Shown: one piece after another, positions 1 to 7,110 of the stretch
Layout of the letters: each line of letters begins with the position of its first letter
How positions within the stretch are numbered: the stretch's first letter is position 1
Assembly: GCA_958438955.1 (NCBI GenBank)
Contig: CAUBTS010000071.1
Coordinates: 1-10,411, forward strand
Reading direction: 5' to 3'
Length of the DNA: 10,411 nt
Origin: an uncultured Collinsella sp.
GTDB lineage: Bacteria; Actinomycetota; Coriobacteriia; Coriobacteriales; Coriobacteriaceae
Made by a program: the position numbers and the translations under genes
The notes under the pieces: generated by a model
What the model was told of the DNA's origin: nothing
Seen by the model: the letters and a program-made list of their open reading frames with translations, nothing else
Database searches by the model: none

Positions 1-680
1 GCCAGGTCGATATTGACCTGCCCGGCTATCACCAAACCTGGAGCTACGCCGAGCGTAAAGGCTATTCGGGCACCGCGGTCTTTAGCCGCCAGGAGCCGCT
101 GCGCGTACTGTGCGCCGATGCGCTGCTGCCCTACGCCGGCGAAGGCGAGGCGGCCGTGCTCGTCGCCCAAGCCGCAACCGAGGGCCGCGTCTGCGCGCTC
201 GAGTTCGACAAATTCTGGTTTGTGGATGTCTACACGCCCAACGCACAAAATGAGCTCGCGCGCATCGACGTGCGTATGGCCTGGGACGATGCCTACCGCG
301 GCTTTTTGAACGCGCTCGAGCGCGAGACCGGCAAACCCGTCGTAACCTGCGGCGACTTTAACGTGGCGCATGAGGAGATCGACCTTAAGAACCCCAAGTC
401 CAACCGCGGCAACGCAGGCTTTTCGGACGAGGAACGCGGCAAGTTTACCGAGCTGCTCAACGCCGGCTTTACCGATACCTGGCGCGCGGCAAACCCCGAC
501 GTCGAGGGCGTCTACAGCTGGTGGAGCTATCGCTTTAATGCCCGCAAGAACAACGCCGGCTGGCGCATCGATTACTTCCTGGTAAGCGACGCAATCGCCG
601 ACAACGTACGCGACACCGGCATCCGCGGCGACATCTTCGGCAGCGACCACTGCCCCGTCACCCTCACGCTAGAACTCTAG
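1..680 (+). CDS. xth: Exodeoxyribonuclease III (AP endonuclease), 5' end outside window
   Basis: This is the C-terminal 225 residues of an exonuclease III-family Mg-dependent nuclease (endonuclease/exonuclease/phosphatase fold), which cuts DNA at abasic sites and removes 3' blocks in base-excision repair. The reading frame is open from base 3 to the TAG at 678-680. Numbering from the first whole codon, the visible family motifs are KGYSGTAVFSR (19-29), VYTPN (76-80), GDFNVAHEEIDL (117-128, with the active-site Asp and Asn), WRIDYFLVS (187-195) and the catalytic GSDHCPV (213-219). Family members are about 250-275 residues, so roughly 40-50 N-terminal residues are missing, including the metal-binding Glu of the LQE motif. 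An internal ATG at 156 is not the start, because clear homology continues upstream of it. The next gene is convergent. Family assignment is secure; the gene may be called xth, exoA or xthA. Confidence 0.95.
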   Translation, partial: QVDIDLPGYHQTWSYAERKGYSGTAVFSRQEPLRVLCADALLPYAGEGEAAVLVAQAATEGRVCALEFDKFWFVDVYTPNAQNELARIDVRMAWDDAYRGFLNALERETGKPVVTCGDFNVAHEEIDLKNPKSNRGNAGFSDEERGKFTELLNAGFTDTWRAANPDVEGVYSWWSYRFNARKNNAGWRIDYFLVSDAIADNVRDTGIRGDIFGSDHCPVTLTLEL

Positions 681-696
681 CCCCAAGTAATTCCTG

Positions 697-736
697 GGGG
701 GACAGAGGAAAACAGATTGTGTGGCCCCTCTCCCCC
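697..736. other. Imperfect GC-rich hairpin after xth
   Basis: GGGGG (697-701) can pair with CCCCC (732-736), and AGAGG (704-708) with CCTCT (727-731), with a 2-nt bulge and an 18-nt loop. It lies 17 nt past the xth stop in a convergent gap, where a terminator would be expected. No T-tract follows on either strand, so it may only be a weak or factor-assisted terminator. Confidence 0.3.
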
Positions 737-742
737 TATAAG

Positions 743-805
743 TTGCGGTGGAATAGTTCCTGTTTGGGCAGCAAATAGCCAAAAACGAGAACTATTCCAC
801 CGCAA
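743..805. repeat. Long inverted repeat (17-bp perfect arms) between convergent genes
   Basis: TTGCGGTGGAATAGTTC at 743-759 is perfectly complementary to 789-805. The 29-nt middle can extend the stem (GTTT 762-765 with AAAC 783-786; GGC 767-769 with GCC 778-780), leaving an 8-nt apical loop. The whole is a 63-nt hairpin 25 nt downstream of the S-component stop on the minus strand. It could act as a bidirectional terminator for the convergent xth and ECF genes, but neither side carries the U-run of a classic intrinsic terminator. An interspersed palindromic repeat is the alternative. Confidence 0.7.
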
Positions 806-829
806 GTTCGTGAGGGAACGCGAAATGCC

Positions 830-1543
830 CTACAGCCCGTATTTCACGACGACACGGTTAATGCGGCGACACCAGGGCTTGTACAGGGCGGCCAAAAACA
901 CGCAGGTCGCAAGGCCGTGCGTAATATCGAACGGCACTGCCGTGGCAAGACGCGCCACGGCACCCGTCCAAGTAAGCGGCTGTACAAATCCAATGATGTC
1001 ATACGCGTTGATCACCACGCCGTACAGCAAACCCGAAGCAAAGCCGTAGGTCAGTAGCGCCGGCATGCGCACGGTGCCATCGGCGCGGTCGAATGCACCC
1101 GCATACGCCAGCGCACCGCCAACGTATCCCACGAGCCCCCAGGCATACATCTGCCACGGCGTCCACATGCCCTGTCCAAAAAAGAAATTGCTGGTCAGCG
1201 CCGCCAGCGCGCCAACCATAAAACCATTGCGGCGACCAAGCGTCGCCCCCGCGATAATGGCGATGGCGCTCACCGGTTTAAAGTCGGGAATGGGCCCAAA
1301 CAGGATGCGCCCCGCCGCCGCCAGCGCCGCCAGCACCAGCGTGGGCATAATCTGGCGCAAACCCGGACGAGATGCCTCGTAACCCGCAAAGAACAGTGCA
1401 AGCACCAGCGCCACCACGACAAGCATGGCAAGCGCCGCCTGCTCAACGCCCGCCAGCAATGCCGCTGCCATCACCGCCGGCACCGCCAACAACAGCGGGA
1501 TCTCCAGTTTTGTGAGTAAACGCGAGAAACGACAGTCCGTCAT
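830..1543 (-). CDS. ECF transporter S component (substrate-binding membrane subunit)
   Basis: A 237-residue, very hydrophobic protein and the last gene of the ECF cassette. S components are small integral membrane proteins that capture a vitamin or micronutrient and dock onto the EcfT-EcfA module. Hydrophobic segments lie around residues 15-31, 38-54, 66-83, 106-124, 133-150, 162-180 and 205-221. The block from about 82 to 142 (GPIPDFKPVSAIAI, then SNFFFGQGMWTPWQM, then WGLVGYVGG) has the look of the ECF S-component superfamily and probably holds the substrate pocket. The chosen ATG at 1543 is 4 nt past the ecfA stop, which implies translational coupling; a longer reading frame to 1618 would run into ecfA and adds a non-hydrophobic stretch. 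Substrate cannot be assigned from sequence: no riboswitch, and no biosynthetic neighbour, points to one. A cobalamin- or riboflavin-type role would be a guess. Confidence 0.82.
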   Translation of the reverse strand: MTDCRFSRLLTKLEIPLLLAVPAVMAAALLAGVEQAALAMLVVVALVLALFFAGYEASRPGLRQIMPTLVLAALAAAGRILFGPIPDFKPVSAIAIIAGATLGRRNGFMVGALAALTSNFFFGQGMWTPWQMYAWGLVGYVGGALAYAGAFDRADGTVRMPALLTYGFASGLLYGVVINAYDIIGFVQPLTWTGAVARLATAVPFDITHGLATCVFLAALYKPWCRRINRVVVKYGL

Positions 1544-1547
1544 CCCA

Positions 1548-3191
1548 TCACGCCCTATAGAACACGTTGTCGGCAAAGAAGTCGGCCGGGGGCTCCATGC
1601 AGGCAATCTCGCCATCAAACATCATGGCGACGTCGTCGGCTACCTGCTCGGCAAAGTCCAAATCGTGCGTAGCCATGATGACGGTGCCGCCAGCCTTCAC
1701 ATGGTCACGCAGGGCGCGGGCGATGATGCGACGGCTCTCCAGGTCCAAGCCCTTCGTGGGCTCGTCAAGCAGCAGCAGCTCGGGGCCGATCAGCAGCAGC
1801 TTTGCCAGCGCAAGCAGCTGGCGCTGTCCGCCCGAGAGGTCGTAAGGGTGGCACGTCTCCAGGCCGTCCAATCCCAGTTGCGCCGCACGCTCCCGCGCCA
1901 AGTTCTCGTCATATCCGCAGGTCGAGGCCCATTCCATCAGCTCGTCGCGCACCGTCTCGGCAACCAGCAGGGCCTTGGGGTTCTGCGGCAGCAGCGCAGC
2001 CGAGGCCGCCCCGCGCACCATACGACCACGCTGCAGCTTGGCAGTCTTGGCCAGCACCGAAAGCATCGTCGACTTGCCGCAGCCGTTACCGCCCACAACC
2101 GCATGCACCGCGCCAGCCGAAAACGACGCATCGAGCCCGCGCAGCACCCAGCCGGACGCTCGATCGTAGCGAAACCAGCCTTCCGACAGGGTGGTAGCCG
2201 ACCCGCCGTGCATTTTTTGGAGTATTCTGCTTCCATCCGTGCGCGAGAAGGCTTCCGAGCCGTTCTCGAGCGACGTTTGCGCCACAAATTCGGACGATTT
2301 GTCCAATTCTGAACTTTTTTTCGCGCTCGATACGTCCCCGGGCGGCTCCAGAGAGCCCAAATTGTCCTCACGCCTGCTGAATACTCCTTTATTTGCACAT
2401 CGGATGGCACCCCACCCCAACATGTCATCGGAAAACAGCGATTCTCGGCGTCCCAAAGAAGCCATATCCGCCACCTCGAGCACGCGACCGCCCTCAATCC
2501 GGTACGCACACGTCGCGTATTCGAGCATTGGGCGCGGCTGATGCGTCGCCACAACAACCGTGCAGCCCAGCTCGCGATTCACACGAAACAGCGCGTGCAG
2601 GAAATTCTTCTCCGCAACCGGATCAAGCTGAGACGTGGGCTCGTCGAGTAGCAGCACACGCGGACGCAGCGCCAGGACGGCGGCAAGCGACAGCAGCTGC
2701 TTGCGGCCACCCGAAAGCGTGTCGGTATCGCGATGAAGCCAATCTTCCAGCCCAAAGAAATAGCTGGTCTCAGCTACGCGACGGCGCATCTCATCACGTG
2801 CTAGCCCCAAGTTTTCCAGGCCAAACGCCATCTCGTGCCACACGGTTTCGCACACGATCTGGTTCTCGGGATCCTGGAACACATAGCCCACGCGCTCCGC
2901 CGATGCCCGCACATCCATGTCGGCGACGGGCTCGCCCAGCACGCGCAGTTCGCCAGTGCGCTCGCCCGCCGGAGCGATCTCGGGCTTGAGCAGCGACAGC
3001 AGCGTCGACTTACCCGATCCGGTACCGCCAACAAGCAGCGCAAATGCACCTTGGGGAACAGACCAGTCGAGCCCCTCGAGCACCGCAGCATCAGCATCGG
3101 GGTAGGCAAAGCTCAGGCTCCGCACCTCAATCGCCGGCATATCCGGGCCGCACGCCGCGCCCGACACCGGGCCCCTATCCAACCGAGCCAT
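1548..3191 (-). CDS. ECF transporter ATPase, two ABC domains fused in one chain (EcfA1-EcfA2 type)
   Basis: A 547-residue cytoplasmic protein with two complete ABC ATPase domains that power the ECF importer. Domain 1 (about 20-245) has Walker A GGTGSGKST (55-63), Q-loop Gln106, signature LSGGRKQ (159-165), Walker B ending in LLDEP (181-185) and H-switch His217. Domain 2 (about 335-535) has Walker A GGNGCGKST (367-375), Q-loop Gln403, signature LSGGQRQ (452-458), Walker B LLLLDEP (472-478) and His509. Both sites look competent. The linker (about 262-333) is polar and Ser/Lys/Glu-rich, and coincides with an inverted-repeat-bounded insertion described separately. The start ATG shares one base with the ecfT stop (TGATG) and is preceded by an AGAAGAGG-type ribosome site 8 nt away, so this start is favoured over Met18. 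Many species instead encode EcfA1 and EcfA2 as separate genes; fused forms are familiar in Actinobacteria. Confidence 0.93.
   Translation of the reverse strand: MARLDRGPVSGAACGPDMPAIEVRSLSFAYPDADAAVLEGLDWSVPQGAFALLVGGTGSGKSTLLSLLKPEIAPAGERTGELRVLGEPVADMDVRASAERVGYVFQDPENQIVCETVWHEMAFGLENLGLARDEMRRRVAETSYFFGLEDWLHRDTDTLSGGRKQLLSLAAVLALRPRVLLLDEPTSQLDPVAEKNFLHALFRVNRELGCTVVVATHQPRPMLEYATCAYRIEGGRVLEVADMASLGRRESLFSDDMLGWGAIRCANKGVFSRREDNLGSLEPPGDVSSAKKSSELDKSSEFVAQTSLENGSEAFSRTDGSRILQKMHGGSATTLSEGWFRYDRASGWVLRGLDASFSAGAVHAVVGGNGCGKSTMLSVLAKTAKLQRGRMVRGAASAALLPQNPKALLVAETVRDELMEWASTCGYDENLARERAAQLGLDGLETCHPYDLSGGQRQLLALAKLLLIGPELLLLDEPTKGLDLESRRIIARALRDHVKAGGTVIMATHDLDFAEQVADDVAMMFDGEIACMEPPADFFADNVFYRA
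2209..2397. repeat. 189-bp segment with terminal inverted repeats inside the ecfA linker (candidate in-frame miniature element)
   Basis: The plus-strand ends are TGCA-N6-GGAGTATTC (2209-2227) and its inverted partner GAATACTCC-N6-TGCA (2379-2397). GGAGTATTC and TGCA pair perfectly, and the similarity resumes with GC after one mismatch. The length is exactly 63 codons, so the reading frame survives. The interior holds further palindromes: CGAGAA/TTCTCG with GGCT/AGCC (2244-2268) and ACAAAT/ATTTGT (2284-2302). The encoded stretch (ecfA residues about 265-327) is low-complexity and polar, unlike the ATPase domains on either side. No transposase is present, so if this is mobile it is non-autonomous. 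No target duplication is evident. Confidence 0.45.
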
Positions 3192-4084
3192 CAGCCAAAC
3201 CTCTTCTCATCAATCGCGTGCAACGCGCAAGGCAGCACCATCCAGGCAGCGTACACAACATAGCCCGGCCACGGCGCCGGCACCAAGAGCTGAGGATAAA
3301 ACGAATACTGCGTCGTCGCGGTCCACGCCACTGTCACCGTGACCACGCCAAACAGTGCAAGCCCAACCAGCGCGGCAACATCGCTGCGCCCCAGTCGATA
3401 CCGCGCGTACGTCGTGCGACGCGTCGCGGCGCCCCACCCGCGCGAGCGCATCGCGTCCGCGCGCTCCAGCGAATCTTCCATGCCCCAGCCCATCAACACA
3501 CTCGATGCCCGCAGGCGCGAGCGCACGGGGTCGGCCGGCGCGCGGCCCGGCACATCAATCGCATCTTGCACCGCCAGCACCGTGCGGCCGCGGCGCAAAA
3601 ACTGTGGAATAAGCCGCATGCACATCGAGATCATGAGCGCGATCACCGGCGCGGCGTTACCCAGCAGCGCGAGTACCTTGTCGTATTCGAGCATCGACGC
3701 CGCGGCCTCAAACCACAGCACGCTCGCCACAAACAGCCCACCCATGCACAGGCCGTATACCATGCTTTCCAGATACACCGCGCGCATGCCAATACGGAAC
3801 AGTTCCGTCGAACCCGAAGCGCTAAACAGCGGATTGACCAGCGCGATAATCAAAATCACCGGCAGCTGCCAGCGAAGTGCGCCCAGCGTGCGGGCAGCCC
3901 CACGCGTCGCAAATCCGTACGCCAGCCCGCCCGCAAGCGACAGCGCGATCAGCACCGGCTGCATCGAGAACATGGTGAGCCCCAGCGTCAGCACTATATA
4001 GAGTGCCGGCACAGCCGGATGCGACATCGAGAACGCCGCGACGGGATCGCCGCCAAACTCCTCTTGTATGTTGTCCACGGGCAC
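3191..4084 (-). CDS. ecfT: ECF transporter transmembrane scaffold protein EcfT
   Basis: First gene of the minus-strand ECF cassette. EcfT is the membrane scaffold (CbiQ/EcfT family) that transmits ATP hydrolysis from EcfA to the S component. From the GTG at 4084 it is 297 residues, near the usual 250-300. It shows hydrophobic segments at about 26-40, 43-58, 73-88, 105-125, 142-158, 236-257 and 273-290. The ERADAMRSRGWG stretch (about 207-218) matches the Ala-Arg-Gly coupling-helix signature that contacts the ATPase. The N-terminal FSMSHPAV-type stretch just before the first helix is typical of the family. Start choice is uncertain. The frame is open to an ATG at 4249, giving 352 residues and only 28 bp to divergent glmU, and 4222 and 4027 are other options. 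GTG 4084 has a GAGGGG-like site 6 nt upstream and leaves room for divergent promoters. The stop overlaps ecfA by one base. Confidence 0.85.
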   Translation of the reverse strand: MPVDNIQEEFGGDPVAAFSMSHPAVPALYIVLTLGLTMFSMQPVLIALSLAGGLAYGFATRGAARTLGALRWQLPVILIIALVNPLFSASGSTELFRIGMRAVYLESMVYGLCMGGLFVASVLWFEAAASMLEYDKVLALLGNAAPVIALMISMCMRLIPQFLRRGRTVLAVQDAIDVPGRAPADPVRSRLRASSVLMGWGMEDSLERADAMRSRGWGAATRRTTYARYRLGRSDVAALVGLALFGVVTVTVAWTATTQYSFYPQLLVPAPWPGYVVYAAWMVLPCALHAIDEKRFG

Positions 4085-4277
4085 CCCCGTCCCCTCGCTC
4101 AAAAGACAGCTCCGCAGCACCGCCAACGCCGCACGCAAGCAGCGCAAACGCCACGACGGCGGCGCAAACCCCAACCGCCGCAAACCAATCGCTACGCGCT
4201 CAACATATGCCTGCGGTATCATATTGCGCCGTGTATCGTTTCCAAACACACGTCTCTATAACGTAACAGGAGATCAC
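4085..4277. promoter_or_regulatory. Probable divergent promoter region between ecfT and glmU
   Basis: The two genes start back to back, so both promoters should lie here. On the minus strand a TATGAT -10-like hexamer occupies 4219-4224, with a poor TTGGAA 15 nt upstream. If used, transcription would begin near 4212, which would rule out the 4249 and 4222 starts of ecfT. For glmU, TATCAT at 4217-4222 is a possible -10 without a convincing -35; TATAAC at 4257-4262 looks better as a hexamer but is too close to the ribosome site AGGAG (4268-4272). No cobalamin, TPP or FMN riboswitch core was recognised. Confidence 0.3.
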
Positions 4278-5690
4278 ATGGACGCAACCGCAATTATCCT
4301 CGCCGCCGGCGAGGGCACCCGCATGAAGTCGAACCACTGCAAGGTTTCGCACAAGATCCTGGGCAAGCCCATGGTTCAGTGGATCGTCGACGCCACCATC
4401 AAGGCCGGCTGCAGCCGCGTCGTGGTCGTCATCGGCAGCCACGCCGACGAGATGCGCGCCCTTATCGACGGCGCCTACGCCAACAGCGCCACCAAGGTCG
4501 AGTGCGTCGAGCAGACCGAGCGCCTGGGCACCGGCCACGCCGTCAAGGTCGCGCTCGAGGCCTGCGGCATCACGCAAGGCCCCGTCGTCGTGCTCAACGG
4601 CGACTTGCCGCTCATCACCGCCGACACCGTCGCCAAGTTCGCACAGACCGTCGCTACCGGCGAGCTCGCCTGCACCGTCATGACCATGACCCCGCCCGAT
4701 CCTTTCGGCTACGGCCGCATCAAGCTGGGCGCCGACGGCCAAATCGAGCGCATCATCGAGCAGAAGGACTGCACGCCCGAGCAGGCCGCCACGCTGCTGG
4801 AGTGCAACGCCGGCTGCTACGCCTTTGACGGCGCGCAGCTCGCCGCCCACATTGACGAGATCGGCAACGACAACGCGCAGTCCGAGTACTATCTGCCCGA
4901 CATGCTCGAGATCCTCAAAGGCCATGGTCAGGCAGTCTCCATCTTCCACTGCGACGACTACCGCGACGGCCTGGGCGTCAACAGCCGCATCCAGCTCGCA
5001 CAGCTTACCGCCATTGCGCGCGACCGCATCAACGAGCACTGGATGGCCGAGGGCGTCACGTTCATCGATCCCACGCAGGCCTGGATCGGCCCCGATGCCA
5101 CCATCGGCCGCGACACCGTCGTGTGGCCGCAGACGCACCTGATCGGCCACGTCACCGTGGGCGAGGAGTGCCAGCTTGGCCCCAACAGCCGCCTCACCGA
5201 CACCACCGTCGGCAGCGGCTGCACCATCGATGAGACCATCGCCATCGAGGCAGTCATCGAGAACGGCGTCGACTGCGGCCCGCGCGCCTACCTGCGCCCG
5301 GGCACCCACATGCTCGACGGCTCCAAGGCCGGCACGCACGTGGAGATCAAGAAGTCCACGATCGGCGAGGGCTCCAAGGTGCCGCACCTGTCCTACATCG
5401 GCGACACCACCATGGGCTCCGGCGTCAACGTGGGCGCAGGCTCCATCACCTGCAACTACGACGGCGTGCACAAGCACAAGACCGTCATCGGCAAGGACGC
5501 CTTCATCGGTTCCGACACCATGATGGTCGCGCCCGCCCAGATCGGCGACGGCGCGCTCGTGGCCGCCGGCTCCGTCATCACTGAGCCGGTCCCGGCCGAC
5601 GCACTTGGCCTGGGTCGTGCCCGTCAGGTAAACATTGAGGGCTGGGCCGCCGATTATCGCCGCCGTCTGCACGAGGACGACGAGGCATAA
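4278..5690 (+). CDS. glmU: Bifunctional UDP-N-acetylglucosamine pyrophosphorylase / glucosamine-1-phosphate N-acetyltransferase
   Basis: A 470-residue cytoplasmic enzyme for the last two steps to UDP-GlcNAc: acetylation of glucosamine-1-phosphate by acetyl-CoA, then uridylylation. It feeds peptidoglycan and other envelope polymers. The N-terminal uridylyltransferase domain carries LAAGEGTRMKS (8-18), GTGHA (84-88), NGDLPL (107-112) and GVNSR (233-237). The C-terminal half is a left-handed beta-helix of hexapeptide repeats (about 265-440). It includes LRPGTH (339-344), the lysine-rich HVEIKKS (354-360), the catalytic histidine in HLSYIGD (His370) and GAGSITCNYDG (386-396). Length matches the family (about 455-480). 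The ATG at 4278 is fixed by AGGAG 5 nt upstream and by the motif-to-start distance, although the frame stays open further upstream over the divergent gene. The gene ends at its own terminator before prs. Confidence 0.97.
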   Translation: MDATAIILAAGEGTRMKSNHCKVSHKILGKPMVQWIVDATIKAGCSRVVVVIGSHADEMRALIDGAYANSATKVECVEQTERLGTGHAVKVALEACGITQGPVVVLNGDLPLITADTVAKFAQTVATGELACTVMTMTPPDPFGYGRIKLGADGQIERIIEQKDCTPEQAATLLECNAGCYAFDGAQLAAHIDEIGNDNAQSEYYLPDMLEILKGHGQAVSIFHCDDYRDGLGVNSRIQLAQLTAIARDRINEHWMAEGVTFIDPTQAWIGPDATIGRDTVVWPQTHLIGHVTVGEECQLGPNSRLTDTTVGSGCTIDETIAIEAVIENGVDCGPRAYLRPGTHMLDGSKAGTHVEIKKSTIGEGSKVPHLSYIGDTTMGSGVNVGAGSITCNYDGVHKHKTVIGKDAFIGSDTMMVAPAQIGDGALVAAGSVITEPVPADALGLGRARQVNIEGWAADYRRRLHEDDEA

Positions 5691-5707
5691 CGTTTTACCA
5701 AGCATCT

Positions 5708-5740
5708 AAGGAGCTGTTCCCATGGGGGCGGCTCCTTTTT
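5708..5740 (+). terminator. Intrinsic terminator after glmU
   Basis: AAGGAGC (5708-5714) pairs with GCTCCTT (5731-5737). The stem continues inward through TGTTCC against GGGGCG, with two G-T wobbles, to a CATG loop, and the structure runs into a T5 tract (5736-5740). It begins 17 nt after the glmU stop. It would separate glmU transcripts from prs, at least in part. Confidence 0.88.
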
Positions 5741-5831
5741 CTATCGTGACCTGCGCAACCGGATGAGTGGTCGGTTCGTGTCCGTTGACGGTAAAGACGT
5801 TATCAAGACCCGATTAACCCCGCCGCGCGGT

Positions 5832-5837
5832 TACAAT
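5832..5837 (+). promoter_or_regulatory. Candidate -10 box for prs
   Basis: TACAAT lies 44 nt before the prs start, downstream of the glmU terminator, where a promoter is needed. No good -35 is found at 16-18 nt. A TTGACG at 5785-5790 is too far upstream to pair with it. The ribosome site AAAGGAG (5868-5874) is 7 nt from the ATG. Confidence 0.4.
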
Positions 5838-5881
5838 GCAAAAAGGCATCTATATGGCATTCGATATAAAGGAGAAGGGTA

Positions 5882-6868
5882 ATGCCGATTAATGATCCCG
5901 AGAAGTCGGAGAATATGCGCAAGTCCATCCGCGTGTATTCCGGTTCCTCCAACCGTCCCCTCGCTCAGAAGATTGCTGAGTACCTTGGGGTCGAGCTTTC
6001 GGGCCTTACGCTAAAGCAGTTCGCCAATGGTGAGATTTACGCCCGCTACGACGAGACCGTCCGCGGCGCCGACGTCTTCCTGATTCAGTCCGTGGCCGGC
6101 GGCAACGTCAACGACATGCTCATGGAGCTGCTCATCGCCACCGACGCTGCCAAGCGCGCATCCGCCCGCTCCATCACTGCCGTTATCACCCACTACGGCT
6201 ATGCCCGCCAGGACCGCAAGGCCGGCCCGCGCGAGCCCATCACCGCCCGCCTCGTCGCCAACCTGCTCGAGCGCGCCGGCGTCAACCGCATCATCACCCT
6301 CGACCTGCACCAGGGCCAGATCCAGGGCTTCTTCGATATCCCGGTTAACCACCTGTCCGCGCTGCCGCTGTTTGGCCAGTACTACAACGACATGCACTTC
6401 GACACCGACAACCTGGTCGTCGTCTCCCCCGATGTGGGTCGTGCCAAGGCCGCCAAGAAGCTGTCCGACATGCTCGGCTGCGACCTGGCCATCGCCCACA
6501 AGGGCCGTCCGCGCCACAACGCCGCCGAGGTCATGGGCATCATCGGTGACATCAAGGGCAAGACCTGCATCATCAACGATGATATGATCGACACCGCTGG
6601 CACCCTGTGTGCCAACGTCAAGGAGCTCAAGGCAATGGGCGCTGGCGACATCTACGTCTGCGCCACCCACGGCATCTTCTCCGGTCCGGCCATCGAGCGT
6701 CTGAACGACGCCCCGATCGTCGAGTGCCTCGTCACCGACGCCATTCCCGTCGAGGTCGGCGGCAAGATCAAGACCATCTCGGTCGCCGAGGAGTTCGCTC
6801 AGGCCATCTCCGCCGTTTACCACGAGGAGCCCGTCTCCACGCTCGTCGGCGGCGATTTCGCGCTGTAG
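5882..6868 (+). CDS. prs: Ribose-phosphate pyrophosphokinase (PRPP synthetase)
   Basis: A 328-residue cytoplasmic enzyme that transfers pyrophosphate from ATP to ribose-5-phosphate. The product, PRPP, is the precursor of purines, pyrimidines, histidine, tryptophan and NAD. Length and motifs match class I bacterial enzymes. FANGEI is at 47-52 (often FSDGE in relatives), YARQDRK at 107-113 in the ATP/flexible-loop region, the metal-binding histidine in DLHQGQIQGFF at 141-151, SPDVGRAKAAKK at 182-193, and the PRPP/ribose-phosphate loop NDDMIDTAGTL at 232-242. About 12 residues precede the usual KSIRVYSGSSNRPLA beginning. An ATG at codon 12 is an alternative start, but the AAAGGAG ribosome site is placed for the first ATG. 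It sits between glmU and pth, a conserved housekeeping order (B. subtilis has ctc between prs and pth; no ctc is seen here). Confidence 0.97.
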   Translation: MPINDPEKSENMRKSIRVYSGSSNRPLAQKIAEYLGVELSGLTLKQFANGEIYARYDETVRGADVFLIQSVAGGNVNDMLMELLIATDAAKRASARSITAVITHYGYARQDRKAGPREPITARLVANLLERAGVNRIITLDLHQGQIQGFFDIPVNHLSALPLFGQYYNDMHFDTDNLVVVSPDVGRAKAAKKLSDMLGCDLAIAHKGRPRHNAAEVMGIIGDIKGKTCIINDDMIDTAGTLCANVKELKAMGAGDIYVCATHGIFSGPAIERLNDAPIVECLVTDAIPVEVGGKIKTISVAEEFAQAISAVYHEEPVSTLVGGDFAL

Positions 6869-6891
6869 TCGCTCGACCCTCGCATCCCTCC

Positions 6892-6996
6892 GGAAGCCCC
6901 GGACACGCCTGCGGGGTTATCACGCGAACGTCCTCGCCGCTTTGCGGCTGCGGGATGTTCGCTTTGATAACCCCTCCCGGCGTGTCCGGGGCTTCC
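6892..6996. repeat. 105-nt tiered palindrome between prs and pth
   Basis: The outer arms, 6892-6909 and 6979-6996, are an 18-bp perfect inverted repeat starting with GGAAGCCCC. Inside, GGGGTTATCA (6913-6922) pairs with 6965-6974, GCGAAC (6924-6929) with 6957-6962, and GCCGC (6936-6940) with GCGGC (6944-6948) around a TTT loop. Together this gives one long cruciform-like hairpin of about 39 pairs with small internal loops. It starts 23 nt after the prs stop and has no T-tract, so a 3' stabilising or REP/MITE-like element is at least as likely as a terminator. Confidence 0.8.
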
Positions 6997-7110
6997 TGCT
7001 GTCTCGGGGCAGCTGTTTTCTGAAATGACTTTGCTGCAACCTTTCCTCGCCTTCGGCGGGCGTGGTAGCCTTTGTCGTTGATTGAACTTTTGTGTAACGA
7101 AAGGATGAAC

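Noticed and set aside
4085..4277. Vitamin riboswitch (e.g. cobalamin) upstream of ecfT
   Set aside because: I looked for a B12-box-like core or similar conserved core on the minus strand and saw none. A covariance-model scan would be decisive.
4200..5705. A 501-codon open frame on the minus strand antisense to glmU
   Set aside because: Its translation is a low-complexity Gly/Asp/Val/Ala/Leu mix without motifs, expected from the C/G-ending codons of glmU on the other strand. GlmU motifs are complete throughout.
6011..6823. A 270-codon minus-strand open frame antisense to prs
   Set aside because: Same compositional shadow; prs is fully supported on the plus strand.
7048..7058. Small CGCC/GGCG hairpin upstream of pth
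   Set aside because: Only a 4-bp stem, with no T-tract; too weak to list.
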